The translations under genes and the position numbers were made by a program. Below the pieces are notes generated by a model. The model worked only from the letters and a program-made list of their open reading frames with translations, had not been told where the DNA came from and ran no database searches. From positions 10,986,933 through 11,050,932 of the forward strand of contig NC_092023.1 in assembly GCF_042242105.1 (NCBI RefSeq): DNA of 64,000 nt, read 5' to 3'. Source of the stretch: Pempheris klunzingeri. Its lineage: Eukaryota; Chordata; Actinopteri; Acropomatiformes; Pempheridae. Below are positions 1 to 10,542 of this stretch, piece by piece (position 1 is the first letter of the stretch; each line of letters opens with the position of its first letter).

Positions 1-199
1 ATGCGAGCCTGTGTAGTGCGAGCATGAACCTGCCTGCAGCTTATTGTCGCTAAGGTGGCTCTCCAATCCCTTCCCTGGTTTTTTTCTTTTCTTTTCTTTT
101 TCTTATCTCTCTTTTTTTTTTTTGACAGCCCCTCTCCTGCCTTGTCAACACTGAAGTAAACGCGCACAATAGCAGCGGCGGGAGAGGGGAGAAAAACGT

Positions 200-203
<4 letters not shown>

Positions 204-275
<72 letters not shown>

Positions 276-305
276 GAGAGAAAGAGAGAAACACACACAC
301 ACACA
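204..305. repeat. (CA)n microsatellite in camk2g intron 1
   Basis: About 34 CA units (204-272) are followed by a purine spacer and a second short CA run (291-305). On the gene's sense strand this is a GT tract starting about 60 bases inside intron 1. Confidence 0.97.
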
Positions 306-321
306 GACTGAATGCAACAAG

Positions 322-345
322 AGCAGCAGCAGCAGCAGCAGCAGC
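322..345. repeat. (AGC)8 trinucleotide repeat next to the camk2g exon 1 donor
   Basis: Eight uninterrupted AGC units; on the camk2g sense strand they read as CTG/GCT, beginning about 20 bases after the exon 1 donor. They are intronic, so not translated in the predicted transcript. Confidence 0.95.
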
Positions 346-364
346 GGTGGTGACGGTCTCTTAC

Positions 365-429
365 TTTCCGAGTTCCTCGTACAGCTGATATTCGTCTGTG
401 AATCTGGTCGAGGTTACAACTGTAGCCAT
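365..429 (-). CDS. camk2g: CaM kinase II first coding exon, probably camk2g (partial)
   Basis: Reading the minus strand from the ATG at 429 gives MATVVTSTRFTDEYQLYEEL followed by GK, the start of every vertebrate CaM kinase II just before its glycine-rich ATP loop. The exon holds 21 codons plus two bases and ends at a clean gtaaga donor (364 downward), the expected place for CAMK2 exon 1. CaM kinase II is a dodecameric Ser/Thr kinase activated by Ca2+/calmodulin in neurons, heart and muscle. All other exons lie beyond position 1. The gamma assignment rests on the N-terminus and on linkage to synpo2l and myoz1, as on human 10q22; a delta or beta paralogue cannot be excluded from 21 residues. 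The exon is easily missed because a long Cys-rich ORF made by the GT repeat overlaps it in another frame. Confidence 0.9.
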
Positions 430-625
430 GTTGACTCAAGTGGAGGGGAGAGGGGGGGAGTCGCCTCGCGCCTCGGTGGCCGCCTCGCGCAGGTTTCGGG
501 AGGAGAACTAGTGAAGGCAGAGAGGGGGAAGACAGGCTCGAGCTGAGAGAGAGGAGCAGGGAGTGGGAGGGGGGAGGAGAGAGGGGAGCAGAGCTGTAGT
601 AACCGAGATCCTCTATTAGGAGGAT
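430..625 (-). promoter_or_regulatory. camk2g: camk2g 5'UTR and proximal promoter region
   Basis: The 200 bases upstream of the CaM kinase start codon are strikingly GC- and purine-rich on the plus strand (pyrimidine-rich in the sense of transcription), with clustered CpGs around 465-490, in contrast to the AT-rich DNA that starts at about 640. No TATA box is visible. This is what a TATA-less housekeeping or neuronal promoter with a CT-rich leader looks like; the exact transcription start cannot be read from sequence. Confidence 0.55.
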
Positions 626-1386
626 GAGTCACTCTGTGTTTTGTTAGTTGTTGTTTTTTTTAAAAGGAAAAGTTTATCCTTGGACATTTTCTGTTTTTTT
701 AATCTAATATCTGATGGTTGCTCATGTGCTTGAATCCTTAATTTTGAATTCCTGAATCGCTTCAGGAATTGTTTCAATCTCTCTTAATCAAAGAGTTTGG
801 TCTAGACCTGCTCTTTCTGGAATGCGTCTCGCCATATAAATAAAGACTGATTGATTGATTGATTGAATTCTTTCTTGTCATGATGTATTCTACTTACAAC
901 TTACTTACAACTCACCATGAAACTTGTGCAGTAATGCAGTAGAGTGTCACAAAGTCACAACAAAGTCTTTTTAAGTCAATTATAGAAAAAAAAAAAAAAA
1001 AGAAATCCAAGGTCCTGAGTATAAAAATAAACCAGACTTAGAATTAGCATGAAACACAAACTTAGTGTTTTTGTGATTAAGTGAGCCTATTGGACTTATT
1101 GTCAGTGTTAATACTGAACAATTGCACTCGGAGGATGATGTATTTCGTTATGTCCTTCCTTTCCTTTGTTACTCCCTATTTCATAGTTCATTTCGTGGGG
1201 CTCATTAACTTAGGGAAGTGTCCCCAAACATTTAGCTTTCAGCAGTCAATAAAAACTTCAGGCTGAGTTTTTGGTAGTTTAACCAACTTTTGTTTGGCTC
1301 ACTGACTGCGGTGTCTCCCCTCTTGGTGGAGAGGGACCGTACAGGCTTCTATGTGCATATCCTACACTCTGACATACACTCAGTAG

Positions 1387-1780
1387 CCAGTTTATTAGGT
1401 ACACCTCGTTATAACTAATGCAGTTAAATAAAACTAATACATCCTCCTTCATGAAATTTCTAATGTTCACGTTTGTTGAAACTGTGGTTTGTGATGCTGC
1501 TGAACTGAATTGTGCTATGCTGGCAAGTGTTTCTATTATTTTGTCCACCCAATTTATATCATTGAGGGTAGACTAAATAAGAGAAACACCTCTCTGCATA
1601 ATAAAATACAATTCAATCACAGCACAAACTCTATCCTCCACAATGACCATACTGTTCAATCTATACCTCTCTAGAACAGTTTCAGCAGACCTGAACATTA
1701 TAACATTCATGACGGAGGATTTGTTGCAGGGTTGTTGTGTTAGACTGCATTAGTTTAGCCAGGTGTACCTAATAAACTGG
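1387..1780. mobile_element. Non-autonomous DNA transposon (MITE-like) with perfect 20-bp inverted ends
   Basis: The ends CCAGTTTATTAGGTACACCT (1387-1406) and its exact reverse complement (1761-1780) bound a 394-bp unit. Inside, a second, imperfect inverted pair (about 1441-1470 against 1691-1720) extends the symmetry. No transposase is encoded, so it would depend on an enzyme supplied elsewhere. The terminal motif TTTATTAGGTACACC is familiar to me from fish repeats, but I do not assign a superfamily. A diverged relative of the inner part lies in hhat intron 7 (48250-48440). Confidence 0.8.
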
Positions 1781-2806
1781 TGTAAATCCCCCTGCTGTGC
1801 TTTGTGATGGTGTTTTGTCAAACCAGAAATAATGGCAGAGTGAGACCTCTTTTACTTTTTCTCCTCTCTGGCAGTAGTGGTAGAGGTGGGATGTAAGCCA
1901 CGCGAGATCTTTTTTGGTGTACCAGGAGCCACAGACCCAGATTCAGTTTCACAATCTCTGCTTTGCATCTTCTGTGAACATGCACAAACGTAAAGCTGAC
2001 ACCAGATCAGCTGATGAGGGCAGCATCCTTCGAAGACCAAATCATGTAGTGAGATGTAATGCCGCAATATTTTAATATTGGCACAGAGCAATGAGCTGCA
2101 TGCCCACTATGTTATGACTTTCATCTGCTAATCTGCCCATCCCAAAAAACAAATCAGCCACTGCTCATATTATGGAACCAGGAGATGACAAGGATTCACT
2201 ATTTCTACTGATTCCTTCCTACTACAAACCATTTTATAAATCATATCAAACAAAAAAACCCTCTTATGTAACCAGCACCTGCAGTTGATACAAATCATTT
2301 TACAAACTCCTGCTATCACAACAATTCCATATATTTCTTTTTCACTTTGATCCTTTAGATTTACTGTTTTTATCACAGCAGATTTTCCAGTATTAGTGTA
2401 AACCCTGACCATGTGCGTCTGAATTGTTTTGTTGCTACAGATGTTCTGTATTGGATATTGGAGATTTATACATTTAAATGTGACATTTGTCTGAGATGAT
2501 TCAAAGATTTTCAACACTTCTTCACAAAATTGTTGACAAGATTGTACATGTGTCCCTTACTTTCCATGTATGAGAAGCACTTTAACATCTCTGGTTTTAG
2601 GGCACATTTAGAGCTTGAAAGATGTAAAAAAAATAACACATTAACATCCTGGCAAATTCTTTTTTATTTATTTTTTTCTATTCAGTTGTAATGTCCAGTC
2701 ACAGGGACGTCACACTGTATTAGTTTGTTTCCCTCTGACAGAGCATCTGCATATAGGTCATCACCTTCACAGCTAAATGCACATGCCTTCCTCTGTGTCT
2801 TTTAAC

Positions 2807-2809
<3 letters not shown>

Positions 2810-2841
<32 letters not shown>
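2810..2841. repeat. (GT)n microsatellite
   Basis: About 16 uninterrupted TG units in intergenic DNA. Confidence 0.95.
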
Positions 2842-2843
<2 letters not shown>

Positions 2844-4619
2844 CCATCTGCCGTCAAAGTGCCGACAAAGCTTCTTCATGAATGCCATCATCATCATTAT
2901 CACAATGTTCACAGTGTTCCCACCATTTTTACCTTTTCGCAATCATAACTGTCATCCTAATTCAATCATAACCATTGCAACACCCCCACTGCAATTTATC
3001 AAAATGTAATTTCACCAACAATAAATAGAGAGTAAATATAAATCAGAAACAAAAAGCAGGGATCTGTTCAGGAAGGCGAAGCTTCTATCTGACTCAGATG
3101 CAGTTTCAGGGATTTTAACTATAAATGGGAGCATAATTGTATAAGAGACAGGGAATTATATGTGTTATGTAATGGCCTGCTGCACAGTAAAGGTTTATCT
3201 GAGCTTTCATGAATATCTCATGAAGGGTATTAATATATCATTTTGGCACCATATTTAAGTATGTATGTGTGTTTGTGGGTGATTATAGCTGCACTATTAG
3301 CTCCACGAAGATAACGTTACAAGCTTATGTTAGCAAAATGTTTTGTCGCTCAGAATTGTAAAAAAAACATTTTTTTGGTTGACTGGGTAATCTACATATC
3401 TTAGATATGTGCCTTAAATACTATGGAGAAAAAGTACATTCTTCACCTTACCAGATCCACTTCTATTTCTAACATATCACACGATCTTCATCAGCAAAGA
3501 GAGATTCTCTCAGTTTTTATGCAATTATAGAAGGTCAAATTTCCCTGTCCTCGGAGCGCTTTAAAGTTGCTCTTATCAGTATTTTTATGTTAGAAATATG
3601 GCTACCTGTAATGTGAAAAATGTCACAAGTGACAAGCCTACAGACAACAATCACTGAGTAGTGTCTGCAGGTATTCCTATCAGGCTGCATACAGCTCCGA
3701 CAACCCTCACCAATAAGGTAAAGCATTCTGTAATGTATGTACAGTAACCTGAGATGCAAAACCCAGGGCAAAAAAGCCTGAAAAGCAACTGCTGCTAATA
3801 TCCACAGGACCACTGGACTGTCTGTGTGACATGTGACTCCTCACCTGTCCAAGAGTCATCCCACTACGTTTTCCCTCCATTGTCAATCACCCAGTGATTA
3901 TGCGCCACTTTCCTCCACAGCTGTTATCGGTTAAGTTCTTCACTCCCTATGATAAATTGAAGGCTGTCCACCTTCTCCTGTTTGCCAGGTTATCAATTTC
4001 CAATGTAGTCATCATGTCTCTGCCATTTCTGCCTGCTTGTCTGTTCAGGTCTGTAATCATGCCACACTTTCTCAATACGTTACCTTTAAAACATTTCTTC
4101 TCTGCCTGTGCGTCTGCATCTTGGTCCTGTTTCCTGTTGCCAGCGCTGCTGAAAGATGGCATGGATAATAGCAATAAAAGGTCAGTATGCATTTTCTCAA
4201 TAAAACAGACAAATAGTGGGAGACAAGCTCAGAAAATGTTCAAAATATCATTTAATCCCAGACTCTTTGCTAAATAAGACAGTACAATGCAACATGTTCA
4301 GTAAATACCAACATATATGTCTCCTTTCATGTCTTCCTCCTGCCTTGCCTCTGAACTGTGAATATATATCTGGAACAGTGTTTAGAGAGCACTGCTGCTG
4401 ATTAATGAGTGTTTGCAGTGAGCACAGGAGCAGTGTGACCAGTTTCTGCCATAATTACAGGGACCCGCTCTGATATGAAAGCCTAATTAGCGAGGGTGCA
4501 GAGGTACCGTCGTATTAATCGCTGAATTGCTGTGTTTCCCTGTGATGTGCCTGTCAGACGAGTCTTAGACAAGCGGCTGTGCAGTGGCAGGTTGAAGGGT
4601 GGGTGGTAACAGTGGGAAC

Positions 4620-4860
4620 AGCAGTATAGTGCAGCGCTTTTCAACCTTTCAGGCTTGTGACCCCTTAAAATGAAGCAGTGTCTGCTTGCAAACCCTTGTC
4701 ACAAGTTGCATATCCCTTGAGTGGTGAACAATTTCACTAGTAAAATAAATCCAGTATTACATTAGAAAGAAAACAAAGATTAGAAAAATGTTTGTTCCTT
4801 TTGCCCTACTGCAAATCATATCAACCTCTCAGACTTATTTTGTAACCCCAAGCAACTGCT
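4620..4860. mobile_element. Degenerate interspersed repeat
   Basis: The stretch with 'cttgtgaccccttaaaatga' and 'gtcacaagttgcatatccct' matches, from memory, a sequence dispersed through many percomorph genomes. It has no coding capacity and its ends are approximate. Confidence 0.45.
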
Positions 4861-6006
4861 GATGTGGCGTGGTAGAGGACGAAGCAGGTTAGGGGCTGAT
4901 ACATGAGATGTAAAGTGAGGAGGTCAGTAGAGAGAAAAGGGGGCCTGAGGTCACCCCCTCTGCATTATATTTGGGAACTCTGGCAATCTTGGGGGATTTT
5001 TACGTTCTACCAAAGCAGCTTAAAGCTTTTTTCCAGTGTTTTTAGACTCATTTTTTAAAATTTCACTTCTTTTAGACCAAATAAAACTGGTGGATTCAGT
5101 GTTTCTCCACCAGAATGTAACAATTACACCTTCATACTGTGAAATAAAACAACAAGAGGAAGCAAGTAAGGGAGTGAAACATAGTGATACATGAGGGATC
5201 CAACAGAAGGAAAATTGGGGGGGGGGGTATTCATTCAAATACAATAGGGATACAACAAAAAGTCTGTATTTTCGTTCTGTCCAACCCACACATACGCGGG
5301 CTCAACAGGCTTCATTTTGGTCAGATAATTGCCTCTCAATCGTATTAATTCACTGTCTTGTCTTCCTGTTTGGATAGCTCCTGCCTCATTGCCCTGCATT
5401 ATTTAACATTCAAAAAATAGACTCTCCAGCTGTGGGTGCATAAAGGCTGTAGGCTCCGAAGACCACAAACACATTAGCACAGATTAACAGTTATGCTAAA
5501 TCATGTACATAAAATTATAGTGGAGGGAAATAATTAAATGCATTTACTTAAGTGTAATGCCGAGGCATGTGTGTTTAACCTGAGTATATCCAACTGATGT
5601 CACTTCACACCTCCATCCCAATACATATCAGAAGAAAATAGTACACTTTTTACTTCAGTACAACTCCTACTTTGATTTTACATACAAAACATATGATCAA
5701 CTTATTAAATATGATGCATTATTGTAAATGAAAGGTGTTATTAAAGGTTATTGCTCTCAGCAAAACTAACAGGACTTGGCCTGAAGTCCAGAAAAAATAT
5801 TTTCCGTCTAATCATCTTTCGCTCTCTTATGCTCTTACAGCTAAATGTGCTGATACTGTAACAGCAGTGTTATGGAGCCACAGATGCAGAAGGGGAGTGA
5901 TTCATTCTGCAAGAATGTTTGGCTCATGGCAGCTCTACGTATCTTTGTTGAGCCTCTCCTCCCTCATGCTGCCCGGTGACATCACAAGACTTTTATGGTT
6001 TTTAGG

Positions 6007-6007
<1 letters not shown>

Positions 6008-6048
<41 letters not shown>
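6008..6048. repeat. (GT)n microsatellite
   Basis: About 20 GT units; the Cys/Val-rich and Thr/His-rich ORFs read across it are artefacts. Confidence 0.96.
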
Positions 6049-6049
<1 letters not shown>

Positions 6050-6280
6050 AGGGAGTGACCACTGTCATTCCCTGGCACAACATCCAGCCATGGGTGCCTG
6101 GTTATAGTTAAAAATGGAGGTGCATGATTAGTGATGGGCAAGGGGAGGTATAGCAGGAAAATCTTCATTTAATTAACGCTAACTAACTAATTTTGAAAAC
6201 ATTTTTATTTGCTAAAATGTTAAAAAAAAAAAACAAGCAAAGTTGTCTGATCAAAAAGTGGGAGTGCAAAAATGATGTTT

Positions 6281-6480
6281 TTACCATAGATTACCATAAA
6301 CACCGTACAATACCACAGATAACAGAAGATACCATTCATTATCATAAATACCATACAATACTATAGCATACTGTACAACACCATAGATTATAACAGAGAC
6401 CATACATTACCATAAATACTATACAATACCACATATTACCGTACCATAGATTAACATAGAATATCATAGATTACCATAGC
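6281..6480. repeat. Degenerate tandem array of ACCATA-type units
   Basis: Roughly three long units built on 'taccatacattaccataaa' and 'tactatacaataccaca' alternate over 200 bp. The units differ in length (about 45-70 bp) and sequence, as in an old, decaying minisatellite. Confidence 0.75.
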
Positions 6481-6945
6481 GGTCAAACCTTCCCATGTAC
6501 TGCGAAGCTACACTAAAACAACTTCATTAGATGTCATTCAGTGAATCTTTTTCCTTGCTAATTCCTTTGGGTACAGTCAGTGGCTCTATTACCTTTCTTT
6601 GCCAATTACTAAATCGCCACATTGTCCCAAATAAGCATTTGATAGTATATCGGGGCTATGTCTGTGCTTAATGGGCTGCAATTCACGCTGCAAGATACCT
6701 TATTGAATCCCAATGGAGTCGTTGATGCCACTGGTTCTCTCTGAGTGTGGAGGAATTAGCGATATCTGGAACACAGTGTGGAACACAAGAAAAGAAAAGT
6801 TTTATTTAAAACAGCATCATGAGCCTATTGTGTCTAACTTCATGACTATACCAAAGAGTCTCAAGATCTTCGCCTTACCTTCAACTGATTATCTAACAGT
6901 GGGTATGACAGCTTCCTCCCACATACTGAATAGCACTGTGTGTTT

Positions 6946-6980
6946 ATGCGTGTGTGTTTTGTGTGTGTGTGTGTGTGTGT
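6946..6980. repeat. Imperfect (GT)n microsatellite
   Basis: GT-rich run interrupted by TTT; no gene context. Confidence 0.85.
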
Positions 6981-8289
6981 ACTTGTGCGACACCTCCTCC
7001 ATGGCTTATATCATCTGACGGTTCCTTATTTCTGCGGGCCATTACAGTATACTGGGAATCAGATGTGTGGGCATGTAGCAATTGTCTTCACCAGTTTCTC
7101 ACATGTATGGGACTCCGACGGTCTCTGAGCAACGTTCCTACTGTTAACCCAGAGCAGTCTCATCATGTCTCATCACTGGAGTCTAGTTTTCATGGTGTGG
7201 GGTTTTCTCTGTGTGTTTGTTGCATGCATGTATAGAGGAAGTGAACAAAGTGTTTGTGAGACTGCTCTTGAATTGCACCAGCAATATTGTTATATAAAGA
7301 GAAGAAGGAGCCTCTGACTGGCAGCCCTGTACGATCTTTTTGTAGTGCCTTTTTATTAAGGGTCTACAACCATGCTAGCAGCCCTGTGAGGCTGGACTTT
7401 AGGCCTGTTGGATGTGTGAATTGCAGACGCCTTTCCAATGTCAGATTTGGGGGGTGCTGTGCCCGACAATTCCTGTAACTTTCCGAACCTGACAGTCCGC
7501 CGTTCACATCCACTTCACACCGTGACTGGCCAGATGTGTGGGGATGAGAAAGCAGTCAGGGTTTCAACTTCTCTCTCAAGCTCTCTTTTTCACTTATTAC
7601 ACAAATATTTCTGTCCCTTTTTCATGTGAACAAGCGTGTGCAACGCTATAAATACCTTCCAGGATAATTGCTACTAAACAATATGCAATCTCGCCTCTCT
7701 CTACAAAAAGCAGCTTTTCACGTCACCTTCACCTGTCATCATTTGGGTTTTTATTTCTGATGTGGTCTGACAACACATCAAAAATTGTTGCACAAACCAC
7801 TCTAGGTCTTTTCTAGCATAACCCCTTTGGCCACAGAGTGAAATTTACCTTCATTACGATGAACATGGTCATTGTCATTTTTTTTTGAGCCGATCCCCCA
7901 CACAGTCCTAATGCTGTAAATTCTCATTAGTTCACCAAATTCTTAGCATGAAAATAGTCCCTGAGAGCAACAGAAGAGAACAATAACAAATGCCCCAATC
8001 TTTAAACTTGTAGATTTTTCAACTTTCTCTTTATCCTCGCCATAACTACTTAGTGTTTCTTGTGTATGCAGCCAGACTTTTTCACTAAACAAGACATTTT
8101 CATCTGACCTACAAGCACTTCAGATACGACAGCCCCCTGCAGACCCTGGGGAACTCTCTCCTCCCTCCTTCACTCTTTTTATTTAACTGTATGCCACAGA
8201 GTTCTGAGCAAAACATGGCTAATACTTCTAACTCGATCTTCCAAATGAGCACAAACAACTGAGGAGGATGTGGAGCAAAATGAGAAATA

Positions 8290-8410
8290 AAGACATGAGG
8301 GGGGAGAGGGGGGAGGGGAGGGGGGGTTGCAGAGGGAATGAGCAAAGAGCTGAGGGATAAATGGAGGGAGGGAGGGTGACAAGGGAGGGAGGCAAAAGTG
8401 AGGGTTGACC
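8290..8410. repeat. Purine-rich, G-run tract
   Basis: The plus strand is nearly all A/G with several runs of four or more G (e.g. 8300-8327). It can in principle form a G-quadruplex or triplex; the Pro/Ser-rich minus-strand ORFs across it are compositional artefacts. Confidence 0.8.
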
Positions 8411-10010
8411 AGAGGGAGGAGAAATAGCGAAGAGGGACAGTTGAATATTCATCATCAGGCCACTGGGGAGAAATGTACAGCCCCATTGCTACAGTGGGTA
8501 GGATGGCTGCTGACACTCACACCTAGAAACTACATCCACACAAACACTCAGATAAGACACACGCTTAAAGGCTGAGGTCAAGGAATGAGCTGCTGCACAC
8601 AGTACTTCGCTGCTGTTTACAGTGCTACATGTGTATGACACCATGCAGTACTACCTCTGATCCATTCCTATCAAACTACATCAGCACATACTGTCATTTT
8701 TACCCCACATGCTTTTCTTCCTTGTCAAAACTAAGAAACATCACTTGAGTCATTTTTAATTGATTTCATATGGATCCCTCTGGAGCCACAAAAGGCTGTA
8801 TACAACTTTTTTTCCCCGCATATGCAGTAGTATTCCCCTACACCTGAAAACAGACGTGTAAAATTAGCGCAGTTGCCTTTTAACCAAGTGTTGCCTGACG
8901 AACTATTCCATACCCATATTTTATTTGCCGTAACCATGATTTTTCCCTAATCTTAACGTGCAGATATTGCAGAAAGCAAGGATTTTAAAAACATAATTGC
9001 TTGTAATCCAGGATTTTTCAGTACTCTCTCAGCATTTAACATTCCTGTCATGGCGATAGGGTAGCGTATGTGACATCTAACAACACATGCATGCAGATAC
9101 TCAGGGTATGTTTTTGTAATGAAAAGCATTTTTTTCACAGGTGCACCACAAAAAACACCCATGATATGGAAAACCTATGAAAAATTTGCTTAAGAAAAAG
9201 ATCCATCCTTAAGGAAGGGGGGGGGGGGTTGCAGGTCACTAATTTTCTAATAAAGTTACACATAGTTTCCTGGAAAGAACTACGTAGTTTGGTATTGATT
9301 ATAAAAAAAAGTTGGAATTCCCCTAAAAGAAGATTCAGTCGAAAGCCAAATAAATGTTAATTTATTATTCATTTATTATTTGAGACATTATTCTCTATAT
9401 ATGTTAAATTGTAGAATGTACCAATTAAACACTCTAATTCCTTATAATTAGTATTACATTGTATAGTTCATGCCAGCAACATCTTGACAACTCATTCTTA
9501 ATGGATAGATAAGTAATGATTGCAAAATCACTAAGCTGCCCATCAGGTTTGGTCCATGACTTTCTGCAGAGATTGTGTGCTAATGAGATGCTAACATTGA
9601 TTTATTGCATTCATGATTTTATTTAGTTTTATTTAGTTAAAATAGTTTCCAGCATTTTTGATAGAGCACATGAGTTAGGCAACATATAAAAGTCCACAAA
9701 ATACAAATAGGATCAGGCTCTGAGTTTTTGCTGGTTAGTCACTGCTGCAGAAACTGGGCATTGTGTGGTGGTCAGAGGTGTTTCAGAGGCTACAGCTTTG
9801 GTGTGCTACAGTATATGAGCAAAAGTGAATCTGTATAACTCCTAAGAACAAGAAGACATGTTGACATTTGACAAAAACAGCCCCTGTGGGTGTCTTTGTG
9901 TCATCCTTAAAGGGTCCTCTCGGATGATTAGGAGATGAGACATCAAGAGGTCACCCTCCGTCCCTCCTCCAATCTCTTCAGGCTTCACTTCCACATGCAT
10001 GAACTCTATG

Positions 10011-10016
10011 TTTATT
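10011..10016 (-). terminator. Candidate poly(A) signal for the arylsulfatase
   Basis: TTTATT on the plus strand is AATAAA on the minus strand, about 530 bases past the arylsulfatase stop codon. It is the first canonical signal I noticed there; its use is not provable from sequence. Confidence 0.35.
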
Positions 10017-10542
10017 AATCAAACTATTCATGAATGCAGGCATACACGCACTGTGACACACACATTGCTCTCTATGCAGTCTAACGACAGCCCAAAGTCA
10101 CCCGGCTGCAGTTTGGCCGTAGGACAGTGAGTGAGTCAGCTTGCTTGGCCAGCTGCACAGCCCTGTCTGCTATGTCTATCAGACTGCCTGTTTATCTGCC
10201 AACCTTCAGCAGTCAACTGTGGGTCTATCTACCTGTGGGTTCACTTGTCTGCTGGTCTTTACTTTGTTCGTTTCCATCTCTCTTTCGCTTCCTCCTGGTT
10301 AAGGTGTCAGTATGCTTCAAAGGAGGTCCTTGTAAAATCATAAAACACATCTAAAACTCTTTGCCCCCACAGATGTATCATGTCGGACCGGACTGCGTGC
10401 ACAGATTTCTGCAACTTTCCAAAACTGACAAAACAAACATTTGGCACAGGTAATAACACTTTTGCCCTCAGATGTGTTGGAACATATCTCATTTGAAGCA
10501 TACTGAAGCCTTTTGTCCAACTGATGTTTCTAGATGAGACAT

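Larger units (their letters stand above)
640..10000. other. Intergenic DNA between camk2g and the arylsulfatase, no gene seen
   Basis: No exon with protein-family similarity and flanking splice sites was found on either strand. The stretch holds a transposon-like element (1387-1780), an interspersed repeat (about 4620-4860), several (GT)n runs, a degenerate tandem array (6281-6480) and purine-rich tracts (8290-8410, 9218-9230). Short ORFs here are repeat translations or chance. Confidence 0.7.

Noticed and set aside
50-439. 129-codon Cys/Val-rich minus-strand ORF
   Set aside because: Mostly translation of the (GT)n and (GCT)n repeats; the real coding exon here is camk2g in another frame.
8109-8516. 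Pro/Ser-rich minus-strand ORFs
   Set aside because: Reading of a purine tract in three frames; no family, no splice structure.
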